From: Geomobilimonas luticola
GTDB lineage: Bacteria; Desulfobacterota; Desulfuromonadia; Geobacterales; Geobacteraceae
Direction of reading: 5' to 3'
Assembly (NCBI RefSeq): GCF_018476905.1
Contig: NZ_JAHCVK010000002.1
Coordinates: 1 to 64,000, forward strand
Length of the DNA stretch: 64,000 bases
The notes beneath the pieces were generated by a model that was not told where the DNA came from, did not search any database, and saw only the letters and a list, made by a program, of their open reading frames with translations. A program made the translations under genes and the position numbers. Shown piece after piece: positions 1 through 7,467 of the stretch (position 1 is its first letter; each line of letters begins with the position of its first letter).

Positions 1-54
1 CAACATGTTTAAATAATTAATTAAATTAACAGCTTACTGAATCTGCTAGAGGCC

Positions 55-77
55 TTCGAATCCCGTTTCCCGCTCCA
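55..77 (+). other. 3' fragment of a tRNA-Gly gene, probable attachment-site scar
   Basis: The 23 bases read as the T-loop, the 3' half of the T-stem, the 3' acceptor strand and an encoded CCA. The last 14 (CGTTTCCCGCTCCA) match, from memory, the 3' end of bacterial tRNA-Gly(GCC). The bases just before the T-loop (AGGCC) cannot pair with CCCGT, and no D-arm or anticodon arm lies upstream, so this is not an intact tRNA. A terminator follows directly, as for a native tRNA end. The best reading is a duplicated att core left by an element inserted to the left of the window. Confidence 0.7.
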
Positions 78-87
78 TTAAAAACAA

Positions 88-120
88 GGACTTAGTCGAT
101 TACGGCTAGGTCTTTTTTAT
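88..120 (+). terminator. Intrinsic terminator after the tRNA fragment
   Basis: A 7-bp stem, GACTTAG (89-95) with CTAGGTC (106-112) including one G-T pair, is followed by TTTTTTATTTT. It would end tRNA transcription and suggests that this side of the junction is the original chromosomal flank. Confidence 0.65.
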
Positions 121-410
121 TTTGTTGTAGCAATATTGTAGCATTTGGTTGGAAATATACTCCATGAATTGTCATATAGATCAGTATGGATCTGTGCAAC
201 AATCCAAGTGATTTTTTATGGCTCGGATCTCTCGAACGTACTGGGCAACAACACTAAGAATTACTCGCTTCGGCCCCGCATTTGTCTCACTTGTTTCCTT
301 TGTATCCGTTTTTGTATCCGTTTCAAGTAAAAAGCAGATAAAAACAGCTAGATAGATGTCGGTTGTTTTTGTCACTTGCGTGCGGAATGAAAAGTTACAC
401 CTTAAAAACA
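121..410. other. AT-rich gap, no supported gene
   Basis: This 290-bp stretch has only short, mutually overlapping open frames on the two strands, with no convincing ribosome site and no recognisable product. It is clearly more AT-rich than the rest of the window, which fits foreign DNA next to the tRNA scar. Confidence 0.5.
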
Positions 411-412
411 GT

Positions 413-464
413 ATTATATGCAATACATTTTATTATTGATTGAGTTAATTGTATCGTATATAAT
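413..464 (+). promoter_or_regulatory. hipBA promoter flanked by an inverted-repeat operator
   Basis: A near-consensus promoter is present: -35 TTGATT (436-441), 17-bp spacer, -10 TATAAT (459-464). It is bracketed by a 15-bp inverted repeat, ATTATATGCAATACA (413-427) and TGTATCGTATATAAT (450-464), that agrees at 13 of 15 positions. The right arm covers the -10 box. This is the expected layout for an autorepressor site bound by the antitoxin encoded just downstream. The -10 box ends only 6 bases before the ATG at 471, so the message may be leaderless. Confidence 0.7.
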
Positions 465-470
465 GCATTC

Positions 471-710
471 ATGCTTTTCGATATAGGTGAAGAAATACGC
501 AACGAGCGCAAGCGCCGGAAGATATCCCAGGAAAAGATGGCGAAGGACCTGGAGATGAGCCGCGCCACGATCAGCCAGATCGAATCGGGAACCGTTCAGG
601 AAATTGGTGTCCGCAAGCTGATCAGGATACTGGAATATCTCGATCTGGAACTCCGGGTGCGACCTGCGGGGGCACCGCCGACGCTGGATGAGCTGAGGGA
701 CGAGAAATGA
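471..710 (+). CDS. hipB: HipB-type antitoxin, XRE-family DNA-binding protein
   Basis: This 79-residue protein is a single helix-turn-helix domain of the Cro/C1 (XRE) type. Residues 6-62 run IGEEIRNERKRRKISQEKMA...MSRATISQIE, with the recognition helix around RATISQIESG. The C-terminal tail ends in DELRDEK. HipB proteins bind their own promoter and neutralise HipA. The start is followed after four bases of overlap by hipA, so the two are translationally coupled. No ribosome site is visible, and the -10 box sits almost on the start codon, which suggests a leaderless transcript. It is about the size of E. coli HipB (88 residues). Role and partner are inferred from family and context. Confidence 0.85.
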   Translation: MLFDIGEEIRNERKRRKISQEKMAKDLEMSRATISQIESGTVQEIGVRKLIRILEYLDLELRVRPAGAPPTLDELRDEK

Positions 711-1912
711 GTGCGAATACCTTGGCCGTATGGTCTGGAGACTACCGGGCCGGTCTTCTGGACCGGACTCTGGATCAGCGCCAGTATGTCTTTGCCTACG
801 ATCAGGCCGCAGAGTCACCCGATGCCCAGGTATCGCTCACCATGCCGGTACGCCTGGAAAGCTGGCTGAGCCGGGATCTCCACCCGGTTTTCCAGATGAA
901 CCTGCCGGAAGGGGCGCTGCTTGAGGCTGTCCGGCGCGCCATTGCCAAGCTCGCCGGTGAAGACGATTTGACCATTCTTCGCGTCATCGGCGGCAATCAG
1001 ATCGGCCGGAACCGCTTTTCCCTGCCGGAAGATACGTCTGCCGGTATTGTTGAATCTGCCGAATCGCTGGATGAGCTGTTGTCCTACCCGGACACCGAGG
1101 AGTTGTTTCACGACCTGATAGCGAAATATGCCCTCCGGTCCGGAGTTTCCGGTGTACAGCCGAAGGTCATGCTGGACGCTACCGAACGTGGAACTGCTGC
1201 CGTTGGCGGTTACATCGTGAAATCCTGGGGAGCCGACTATCCGCAACTGGGGGCGAATGAATTCTTCTCCATGACCGCAGCCAAGCGGGCCGGTTTGCCG
1301 GGGCCGGAATTCCATCTCTCGGAAAATGGCGGACTGTTCGTGATGAAGCGGTTTGATCTTACCGTATCGGGCGGAAATTCCCTTGGCTTCGAGGACATGT
1401 GTTCCCTGCAGGCATTGGGTACCGTCCAGAAGTACGGCAGTACCTACGAACGGGTAGCGCGGTCGATCAAGGATTTCGTGTCGGGAGAATTCCTGCAGGC
1501 GGCCCGGGAGCAGTTTTTCGCTTCACTCGTACTTTCCTGCATGATCAGGAATGGCGATGCCCATCTGAAGAATTTCGGGGTGCTGTACGAGCGGCCCGGG
1601 CAACCGGTCCGGCTGGCGCCGGTGTATGATATGGTGACAACCGTAGCCTACATTCCCCGGGATGTCCCAGCGCTCTCCCTGGCAGGCACCAAGAAGTGGT
1701 GGTCCAGGAAGATCCTGGAGAAGTTTGCCTTGGCCCACCTGGCTTTGCCGGTGGGGAAAGTCGGGCAGATCTTCGAAGAGGTTGCCGAGGGCGTGACCGA
1801 TACTCGCGGGATGTTGTCTCCGTATATGGAGGAGCACCCGGAGTTCCGGGACGTGGGCAGCCGTATGCTCGCAGCCTGGGATGAGGGAGTTACGGATACC
1901 TTGTCACCATGA
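707..1912 (+). CDS. hipA: HipA-type serine/threonine kinase toxin
   Basis: This 401-residue protein has the HipA layout. An N-terminal domain holds the NLPEG motif (65-69), and a kinase domain holds the flexible ATP loop SGVSGVQPK (145-153), the catalytic loop RNGDAHLKN (281-289) and the metal-binding YDMVTT (307-312). In E. coli, HipA phosphorylates glutamyl-tRNA synthetase and causes growth arrest and persistence; targets vary between homologues, so the substrate here is unknown. The ATG overlaps the hipB stop as ATGA. All catalytic residues are present, so the toxin looks functional. The pair sits beside the tRNA-Gly scar and a broken AbiE system, a typical setting for accessory toxin-antitoxin genes. 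Confidence 0.9.
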   Translation: MSANTLAVWSGDYRAGLLDRTLDQRQYVFAYDQAAESPDAQVSLTMPVRLESWLSRDLHPVFQMNLPEGALLEAVRRAIAKLAGEDDLTILRVIGGNQIGRNRFSLPEDTSAGIVESAESLDELLSYPDTEELFHDLIAKYALRSGVSGVQPKVMLDATERGTAAVGGYIVKSWGADYPQLGANEFFSMTAAKRAGLPGPEFHLSENGGLFVMKRFDLTVSGGNSLGFEDMCSLQALGTVQKYGSTYERVARSIKDFVSGEFLQAAREQFFASLVLSCMIRNGDAHLKNFGVLYERPGQPVRLAPVYDMVTTVAYIPRDVPALSLAGTKKWWSRKILEKFALAHLALPVGKVGQIFEEVAEGVTDTRGMLSPYMEEHPEFRDVGSRMLAAWDEGVTDTLSP

Positions 1913-1997
1913 AGTGAAACGACTTTCCTTTAGGCATCAATCTCAATCTTTAGTCCCCTTCTGCGCGGTGCCCTTTTCAACTAAAATCTGTTTTACT

Positions 1998-2032
1998 ACA
2001 TAGTATGTCTAATAAACATGGTCATACTGTGT
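1998..2032 (+). promoter_or_regulatory. Candidate AbiEi operator
   Basis: The inverted repeat ACATAGTATG (1998-2007) and CATACTGTGT (2023-2032) agrees at 9 of 10 positions and sits about 40 bp before the AbiEi remnant. AbiEi antitoxins repress their own promoter through inverted repeats, so this is a plausible surviving operator of the decayed system. Confidence 0.45.
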
Positions 2033-2072
2033 TGAAATGCATTATATTGCCATCAGTGAGGAGATGGTGCTC

Positions 2073-2258
2073 ATGACGAATGCCCAGTTGCTCAATAGCA
2101 TTCCCTATGAAGAGTTTGATTGTCAGACTCTGCTTGATGCTGTTCACGAGTATGCCCGGCCACGGATGAAGATTTCCGCCATGCTGGGCAGCCGGTGGGA
2201 CGTTTTCCTATCGCATGATTTCGCTGGAAAGCATTCCGTACCGGCATGGACCGGGTAG
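2073..2258 (+). pseudogene. AbiEi antitoxin remnant (5' part only)
   Basis: About 35-40 N-terminal residues resemble the winged-helix domain of AbiEi, the antitoxin/repressor of the type IV AbiE abortive-infection system (FDCQTLLDAVHEYARPRMKI). After MLGS the similarity stops and the frame runs 19 unrelated codons to a stop, overlapping the AbiEii start in another frame. Intact AbiEi proteins are near 200 residues, so at least three quarters is deleted. The ATG at 2073 is chosen because GAGGAG lies 9 bp upstream. A 10-bp inverted repeat upstream may be its old operator. Confidence 0.6.
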
Positions 2259-2553
2259 AGCTTTGGTCAAGGCCTTGCGGGAGATCATCCAGGAAGTGGC
2301 GTTGCTCGGACTCTGGCGCGCCAAGTTCTTCGAGCACGCCGCCTTTTACGGTGGGACAGCCCTGCGTATCCTGTACGGACTCGACCGATTCTCCGAGAGT
2401 TTGGATTTTTCGCTGCTGGAGCCGTCAGACGATTTCAATCTGGCGCGGTTCACGGCATCGCTTGAAGATGTATCAGAAATTTGGGAGAAAATGTTCAGTC
2501 ATGGCACTACCATCCACAGTCTACAAGGCATCTGTCCAGCTCTCCGACGTTGA
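2215..2553 (+). pseudogene. AbiEii nucleotidyltransferase toxin remnant (N-terminal part)
   Basis: The frame encodes the start of an AbiEii/DUF1814 nucleotidyltransferase, including the signature FYGGTALRILYGLDRFSESL, which holds the GG-x-A-L and RFSExLDFSL catalytic elements. Similarity ends after roughly 90 residues. The frame then runs into the 5' end of yaeQ and stops at 2553, while full AbiEii is about 250-300 residues. The catalytic middle and C-terminus are missing. Together with the cut-down AbiEi this is a degraded AbiE phage-defence locus, deleted at two points. Confidence 0.7.
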
Positions 2554-3043
2554 CCGCGGCGTTTATGAATCGCTACAGGCGACGGTCGCCCAGCATCCGT
2601 CGGAAACGGCGGAGCGGCTGGTCGCCCGGGTGCTGGCCTACGCCCTCTTCAGTGAACCGGAACTGGCCTTCACCAAGGGGCTCAGCGCCACCGACGAACC
2701 GGACCTGTGGGTAATCGGTCCCGACGGGCGGACCCGGTTATGGGTCGAGGTCGGCCTGCCCGACCCGGAGCGGATCGTCAAGGCGGGCCGCCATGCTGAG
2801 CGGGTTGCCCTGCTCCCCTGCGGCAAGGGGCTTGCCGTATGGGAGCAGCAGCACCTGTCCAGGCTGGCAAGGGTGGCCAATCTCACCGTCGTCAGCATCG
2901 ACCAGGCGTTCATCAACGTTCTGGCAGCACAGCTGGAACGCTCCATCGTCTGGGGGGTCACCATTACGGAAGGCATTCTCTACCTGACCATCGGCGGAGA
3001 GACCCGGGAAACTGCCATTCAGGTAAAGATGGGGAGCCGGTGA
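2501..3043 (+). CDS. yaeQ: YaeQ family protein
   Basis: This 180-residue protein matches the YaeQ family along its length. Marks are MALPSTVYKASVQLSDVDR at the start, HPSETAERLVARVLAYAL, LAFTKGLSATDEPDLW, and LWVEVGLPDPERIVKAGRHA. The fold belongs to the PD-(D/E)XK nuclease-like group, and the conserved D-E-P-D-L-W and E-x-G residues are present. No biochemical role is firmly known. In Salmonella and E. coli it has been linked to loss-of-RfaH suppression. The start at 2501 is chosen because the longer upstream frame is merely the shadow of the AbiEii remnant. The 5' end overlaps that remnant's tail, so the deletion junction lies almost on the yaeQ start. Confidence 0.85.
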   Translation: MALPSTVYKASVQLSDVDRGVYESLQATVAQHPSETAERLVARVLAYALFSEPELAFTKGLSATDEPDLWVIGPDGRTRLWVEVGLPDPERIVKAGRHAERVALLPCGKGLAVWEQQHLSRLARVANLTVVSIDQAFINVLAAQLERSIVWGVTITEGILYLTIGGETRETAIQVKMGSR

Positions 3044-3190
3044 ACAGATAGGGGATATACATGGCAGACGTGCACAGCATTGCCGCTGGTACTTAATCTT
3101 TCGGCGGCGTCCGGCATCCGTTGCGAACGGGAGATCTCGATGCCATGCACGAACTTCTCAAGGGAACCAGCTCCGGCGGGGTTTGGGTGG

Positions 3191-3790
3191 CTAGGGGGGA
3201 GAAGCGAGTATCCCCCGGGTGAATATGTCAACGTACTGCCGTATCAGTTCCTCGTCCTTTTCGGTGGAATGGCTGATCAGTTCCTCCGTGGCGAGGGTGC
3301 TGAGGAAGAAGTAGTTGACCATGCCGGCAAGAGCGAGGACGGCGTTGGCGGCATGGAGTTCCTGCCGGAACTGCCGGCGGTTGATTCCGTCCTCCACGAC
3401 CTCGATCAGGATCCGGATGACCTTGGCGATGGAGGGGCGGACGATGGTGGCGAACCAGGGGGTGGGGTTGGTGAGTTCGCTCGTGTAGAATCGAAGGAGG
3501 TACGGGTTGTCGCGATGGCGCCGGATGGTCCAGCGAACATATCCCTCGATCACCTCCAGCGGCTCGGCCCCCTGTTTCCTGATTTCCTCGATCTGGTCGA
3601 AGCAGGCGAACTGTTCCTGCAGCACGGCGGAGTAAAGTCCTTCCTTACCCCCGAAATAGTAGGAGATCATGGATATGTTCGCCTCCGCTGCCTGGGAGAG
3701 CTCACGGACGCTGACGCCGTAGAGCCCCCGCGCGGCAAACAGCCGTATTCCAACCTCCATCAACCTGCTCCGGCAGTCCCCTTTGGTCAT
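3191..3790 (-). CDS. TetR/AcrR family transcriptional regulator
   Basis: This 199-residue protein has an N-terminal TetR helix-turn-helix domain (residues about 6-52: LMEVGIRLFAARGLYGVSVRELSQAAEANISMISYYFGGKEGLY). It is followed by an all-helical ligand domain with the NPxPWF segment, which resembles the CecR/DUF1956 group. It is divergent from the CoA-transferase gene, and the region between them holds a perfect 18-bp palindrome. Such regulators often sense acyl-CoA or small hydrophobic ligands. I infer that it represses itself and/or the CoA-transferase. The internal ATG at 3790 is preferred over the frame's first ATG because it gives the usual N-terminus. Confidence 0.85.
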   Translation of the reverse strand: MTKGDCRSRLMEVGIRLFAARGLYGVSVRELSQAAEANISMISYYFGGKEGLYSAVLQEQFACFDQIEEIRKQGAEPLEVIEGYVRWTIRRHRDNPYLLRFYTSELTNPTPWFATIVRPSIAKVIRILIEVVEDGINRRQFRQELHAANAVLALAGMVNYFFLSTLATEELISHSTEKDEELIRQYVDIFTRGILASPP

Positions 3791-3976
3791 TCCCTTTCCC
3801 CTCCCTGAAGGTAGCTGCAAACCTACCCAATGTTGTTTCCCAAATCAAGTTTTTTGAACCTTCACCGATAGAACCTCCATCCACGTGCCCCTTTTGAGCC
3901 GCCAACACTGGAATGCACCAATTTTACAGGGAAATGGTATTGCAAACTCCGGAACGTGGTGTTAGTATACACCTCG

Positions 3977-3994
3977 TTCAAACGTTTGTTTGAA
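3977..3994. promoter_or_regulatory. Perfect TetR-type operator palindrome
   Basis: TTCAAAC-N4-GTTTGAA is a perfect inverted repeat, 34 bp before the CoA-transferase ATG and in the divergent gap with the TetR gene. Its form resembles operators of fatty-acid/acyl-CoA-sensing TetR proteins such as PsrA. The assignment to the neighbouring regulator is by position. Confidence 0.65.
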
Positions 3995-4027
3995 AAAAAT
4001 CGCTATACCGAAGGAGGATCGGGGCAG

Positions 4028-5590
4028 ATGTCGGAATTGCACAAAAGAATCAGAAGAAAGAGCCTGCACGACAAAATCAGACCGGTGGAGGATGTGATCC
4101 CGTTATTCAAGCATGGGATGAGTCTCGGCTGGTCCGGATTCACCCCCGCCGGGTACCCCAAGGCGGTCCCCATTGCCCTTGCCGACCATGTGGAGAAGAA
4201 CGGCCTCCAGGGGAAACTGAAGTTCAATCTTTTCATCGGCGCATCCGTTGGCGTCGAGACCGAAGACCGCTGGGCGTCGCTGGACATGATCGATCGTCGC
4301 TGGCCCTACCAGACCGGCAAGAATATCCAGGCGGGGATCAACGAGGGGCGCATCCGGATGGGGGACCGGCATCTTTCCATGTTCGCCCAGGACCTGGGGT
4401 ACGGCTTTTACACCAAGGACAACGGCGGACGGCTGGACATCGCGATCATCGAATGCTCGGCCGTCACCGAGGAGGGTGGGCTGGTACTGACCGCGTCCTG
4501 CGGGGCGGTGCCGGAAATCGTCCAGATTGCCGACAAGATCATCATCGAGCTTAATACGTCCATCCCGAGCTACGAGGGGCTCCACGACATCATCGAACCG
4601 GTCAGCCCTCCCAACCGGCTCCCCTATCTCATCAGCCGCGTCGACGACCGGGCCGGCTCCCCCTACGTGCGTATCGACACGGACAAGGTCGTTGCCATCG
4701 TCGAATCGAAGCTGCCGGACAACGGCCGCTCCTTCAGCGAGCAGGACGATACCTCGGAAGCCATCGCCAGCAACATCGTCGATTTCTTCAAGTTCGAAGT
4801 GGACAACGGCCGCCTGCCGAAGAGCCTGCTGCCGCTCCAGTCGGGTGTGGGGTCGATCGCCAATGCGGTCATCGGCGGCCTGGCAAAGGGACCGTTCAGC
4901 GGATTGAATGTCTGGACCGAGGTGCTTCAGGACACGATGCTCGATTTCTTCGATTCGGGGAAACTCGATTTTGCCTCCACGGTTTCGCTCTCCTTTTCCG
5001 TGGAAGGGTTCAAGCGCTTTTACGGAAACTGGGAAAAGTACAGCGGCAAGGTGCTCATGCGCCCCCTCTCCATCGCCAACCATCCGGAGCCGATCCGCCG
5101 TCTCGGCTGCATCGCCATGAACACCCCGGTGGAGTTCGATATCTACGCCCATGCCAACTCGACACTGGTCGGCGGCACCCGGATGATCAACGGCATCGGG
5201 GGGTCGGGCGACTTCCTGCGCAACGCCTACCTCTCCATCATGCACACCCCGTCCGCCCGCCCGACCAAGACCGACCCGACCGGGATTACCTGCGTGGTGC
5301 CCCATGTGCCCCACGTGGATCACACGGAACACGACCTGGATGTCCTCGTGACAGAGCAGGGGCTTGCCGACCTGCGCGGCCTTGCACCACGGGACCGGGC
5401 ACAGCTGATTATCGACAAGTGCGCCCACCCCGATTACAAGCCGCTCCTCCAGGAGTACTTCGATATGGCCAAGAAGGATTGTCTTGCCAGGAAGGCGGGA
5501 CATGAGCCCCAGTTGCTCGACCGGGTGTTCAAGATGCAGGTGAACCTGGCAAAGAACGGCACGATGAAGATCGACAACTGGGATATCTGA
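4028..5590 (+). CDS. Acetyl-CoA hydrolase/transferase family (succinyl:acetate CoA-transferase type)
   Basis: This 520-residue class I CoA-transferase has the [11 protein letters not shown] loop (271-281), the likely catalytic glutamate E298 in VWTEVLQD, and the oxyanion/CoA motif GIGGSGDF (389-396). Geobacter species use such enzymes to activate acetate with succinyl-CoA, which links acetate uptake to the TCA cycle during respiration. That role is inferred, since butyrate- or 4-hydroxybutyrate-CoA transferases share these motifs. The ATG at 4028 has AAGGAGG 10 bp upstream (4011-4017). It is a single-gene unit followed by a strong terminator. A TetR regulator lies divergently upstream with an 18-bp palindrome in the promoter region. 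Confidence 0.85.
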   Translation: MSELHKRIRRKSLHDKIRPVEDVIPLFKHGMSLGWSGFTPAGYPKAVPIALADHVEKNGLQGKLKFNLFIGASVGVETEDRWASLDMIDRRWPYQTGKNIQAGINEGRIRMGDRHLSMFAQDLGYGFYTKDNGGRLDIAIIECSAVTEEGGLVLTASCGAVPEIVQIADKIIIELNTSIPSYEGLHDIIEPVSPPNRLPYLISRVDDRAGSPYVRIDTDKVVAIVESKLPDNGRSFSEQDDTSEAIASNIVDFFKFEVDNGRLPKSLLPLQSGVGSIANAVIGGLAKGPFSGLNVWTEVLQDTMLDFFDSGKLDFASTVSLSFSVEGFKRFYGNWEKYSGKVLMRPLSIANHPEPIRRLGCIAMNTPVEFDIYAHANSTLVGGTRMINGIGGSGDFLRNAYLSIMHTPSARPTKTDPTGITCVVPHVPHVDHTEHDLDVLVTEQGLADLRGLAPRDRAQLIIDKCAHPDYKPLLQEYFDMAKKDCLARKAGHEPQLLDRVFKMQVNLAKNGTMKIDNWDI

Positions 5591-5721
5591 TCCCGGCCCG
5601 TCATTCCGCAGGAAGCCGGAAGGGTGCGTTCCATCCAGAAAGGTATTGATTTACACCCGTGATGGATGGTAAAGTTTCGGTCGCTTCCGGCTCTTTCCCT
5701 TTCTTTCATCCCCGTACAACG

Positions 5722-5758
5722 AACCCCCCGGACGCTGCGGCGCCCGGGGGGTTTTCTT
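5722..5758 (+). terminator. Strong intrinsic terminator
   Basis: AACCCCCCGG (5722-5731) pairs perfectly with CCGGGGGGTT (5744-5753), followed by TTCTTT. It ends CoA-transferase transcription just before yacG. Confidence 0.8.
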
Positions 5759-5771
5759 TGAGGTGCCGCAC

Positions 5772-5954
5772 ATGGTAATGCCCAAAATGGTGAAATGCCC
5801 CCACTGCGGGAGGGATGGGGAGTGGACGGACAACCCGTTCCGCCCGTTCTGCTCCGAGAGGTGCAGGATGACCGACCTAGGGGGATGGCTTTCCGAAGAG
5901 TATCGCATCGCGGGGGATGAGCGCCCATCTGGAGAAGATCAGGAAGAGGAATGA
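5772..5954 (+). CDS. yacG: YacG-type zinc-binding DNA gyrase inhibitor
   Basis: This small protein of about 60 residues has the YacG zinc site, CPHCG followed by CSERCR, and the family core [11 protein letters not shown]...DLGGW..EEYRI. In E. coli YacG binds GyrB and blocks DNA binding by gyrase. The tail (SGEDQEEE) is acidic. The ATG at 5772 is chosen because GAGG lies 8 bp upstream; GTG 5763 and ATG 5778 or 5787 are possible. It lies 49 bp before gltX and may be cotranscribed, although a terminator stands just upstream. Confidence 0.85.
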   Translation: MVMPKMVKCPHCGRDGEWTDNPFRPFCSERCRMTDLGGWLSEEYRIAGDERPSGEDQEEE

Positions 5955-6003
5955 CTTGATTCCGTGTAATCCGTGGACAGCACTGTCCATGAAGGAGTAT
6001 CAA

Positions 6004-7404
6004 ATGTCCGACGTACGACTCCGTTTTGCCCCCAGCCCCACCGGCTACCTCCATGTGGGGGGTGCCCGCACCGCACTGTTCAATTGGCTTCTCGCCCGGA
6101 AGGAGGGGGGGAAGTTCATTCTCCGCATCGAGGATACGGACGTTGCCCGTTCGACCCAGGAGTCGGTGGACGCCATCCTTGACGGGATGCGCTGGCTCGG
6201 ACTCGACTGGGACGAGGGACCATTCTACCAGTCGGACAATTTTCCGCTCTACAAGGAGTTCGTCGAGAAGTTGCTTGCGGCGGGCAAGGCCTACAAGTGC
6301 TACTGCACCGCGGAAGAGCTCGAGGCGAAGCGTGAGCGGGCGCTCCAGGAGGGGCGAAAGCCGAAGTACGACGGTACCTGTCGGGAACTGGCCGGCGAAC
6401 AGCCTGACAAGCCGTACGTGGTCCGTTTCCGGGCACCCCAGGAAGGGGTGACCGCCTTCGACGACCTGATCAAGGGACGGATATCCTTCAACAACGAAGA
6501 GCTTGACGACCTGATCATCCAGCGGAGCGACGGCACCCCAACCTACAACTTCGTCGTGGTGGTCGACGATGCCAGCATGGGTATCACCACCGTCATCCGG
6601 GGGGACGACCATGTGAACAATACCCCCCGCCAGATACTCCTCTACGAGGCTCTCGGCTGTCCGGTCCCCCGCTTCGCCCATGTTCCCATGATCCTGGGGG
6701 CCGACAAGACGCGCCTTTCCAAGCGCCACGGGGCAACGAGCGTCATGGCCTACCGTGACATGGGATTCCTCCCCGAGGCGATGGTCAACTACCTGGTGCG
6801 GCTCGGGTGGAGCTACGGTGACGAGGAGATCTTCAGCCGAGATGAGCTGGTTGAGAAGTTTTCCATCGAAAATGTTGGCCGTTCTGCGGGGGTGTTCAAT
6901 CCGGACAAGCTCCTCTGGCTCAATGCCCACTACATTAAAACCGGCGACCCCATACGGTTGGCGGGGCTGCTTCTTCCCTTCCTCGCGGAGCGGGGAGTGG
7001 ACCCGACTGCCGGCCCCGATCTGGCGGCGGTGGTGAAGACCCTCCAGGAGCGGGCCAGGACCATGCTGGAGTTGGCGGATGGAGCGGTTTTCTACTACCG
7101 GCAGGAGTTCGACTACGACGAGCAGGCGGCGGCCAAGTTCCTGAAGCCTGAGGTGGCGACTCTCTACGAGGCGCTTCTGGCGAAACTGGCGGCCCTTCCC
7201 CACTTTTCCCACGACGGAATCGAGGTCGCCTTCAAGGAGTTCTGTGAAGAACAGGGGATCAAGATGGGGCAGATCGGTCCGCCGGTGCGGATAGCCCTCT
7301 GCGGCGGTACGACGTCACCGAGTATCTATGAGGTGATGGAGGTGCTGGGGGAGGCGGAAACGAGGCGGCGTCTGGAACGGGCCCTGGCAAAACTTCGCGG
7401 GTAA
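6004..7404 (+). CDS. gltX: Glutamyl-tRNA synthetase
   Basis: This class I aminoacyl-tRNA synthetase of 466 residues charges tRNA-Glu with glutamate in the cytoplasm. It has the HIGH-type signature [14 protein letters not shown] at the N-terminus and the KMSKS-type loop KTRLSKRHG near residue 240. The anticodon-binding C-terminal domain ends in the family's [11 protein letters not shown] segment. The ATG at 6004 has GGAG about 10 bp upstream and gives the canonical N-terminus, whereas an upstream ATG would add 29 unconserved residues. In E. coli GltX is the target of HipA; a hipA gene lies 4 kb upstream here. The message ends at a strong 10-bp hairpin. Confidence 0.96.
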   Translation: MSDVRLRFAPSPTGYLHVGGARTALFNWLLARKEGGKFILRIEDTDVARSTQESVDAILDGMRWLGLDWDEGPFYQSDNFPLYKEFVEKLLAAGKAYKCYCTAEELEAKRERALQEGRKPKYDGTCRELAGEQPDKPYVVRFRAPQEGVTAFDDLIKGRISFNNEELDDLIIQRSDGTPTYNFVVVVDDASMGITTVIRGDDHVNNTPRQILLYEALGCPVPRFAHVPMILGADKTRLSKRHGATSVMAYRDMGFLPEAMVNYLVRLGWSYGDEEIFSRDELVEKFSIENVGRSAGVFNPDKLLWLNAHYIKTGDPIRLAGLLLPFLAERGVDPTAGPDLAAVVKTLQERARTMLELADGAVFYYRQEFDYDEQAAAKFLKPEVATLYEALLAKLAALPHFSHDGIEVAFKEFCEEQGIKMGQIGPPVRIALCGGTTSPSIYEVMEVLGEAETRRRLERALAKLRG

Positions 7405-7434
7405 GTTGGCAGGAGTGGATGGTCGGATCGAGAA

Positions 7435-7466
7435 GGGCCGCTGGATATACCCAGCGGCCCTTTTTT
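7435..7466. terminator. Bidirectional intrinsic terminator between convergent genes
   Basis: GGGCCGCTGG (7435-7444) and CCAGCGGCCC (7451-7460) form a perfect 10-bp stem with loop ATATAC, followed by TTTTTT. It serves gltX on the plus strand and, less ideally, the receiver protein on the minus strand, whose stop codon lies 2 bp away. Confidence 0.9.
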
Positions 7467-7467
7467 G

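Noticed and set aside
145-423. Short open frames on both strands near the tRNA fragment
   Set aside because: They overlap each other, lack ribosome sites and resemble nothing; the region is AT-rich gap.
3044-3190. Possible remnant gene between yaeQ and the TetR gene
   Set aside because: A short frame reads plausibly protein-like for about 30 codons but has no start, ribosome site or recognisable family.
4103-5503. A 466-codon open frame opposite the CoA-transferase
   Set aside because: No recognisable motifs. The plus-strand product has a clear family, a ribosome site and a canonical start.
5434-7212. A 592-codon open frame on the minus strand
   Set aside because: It is antisense to gltX and the end of the CoA-transferase gene, has no family resemblance, and is the usual by-product of GC-rich third positions.
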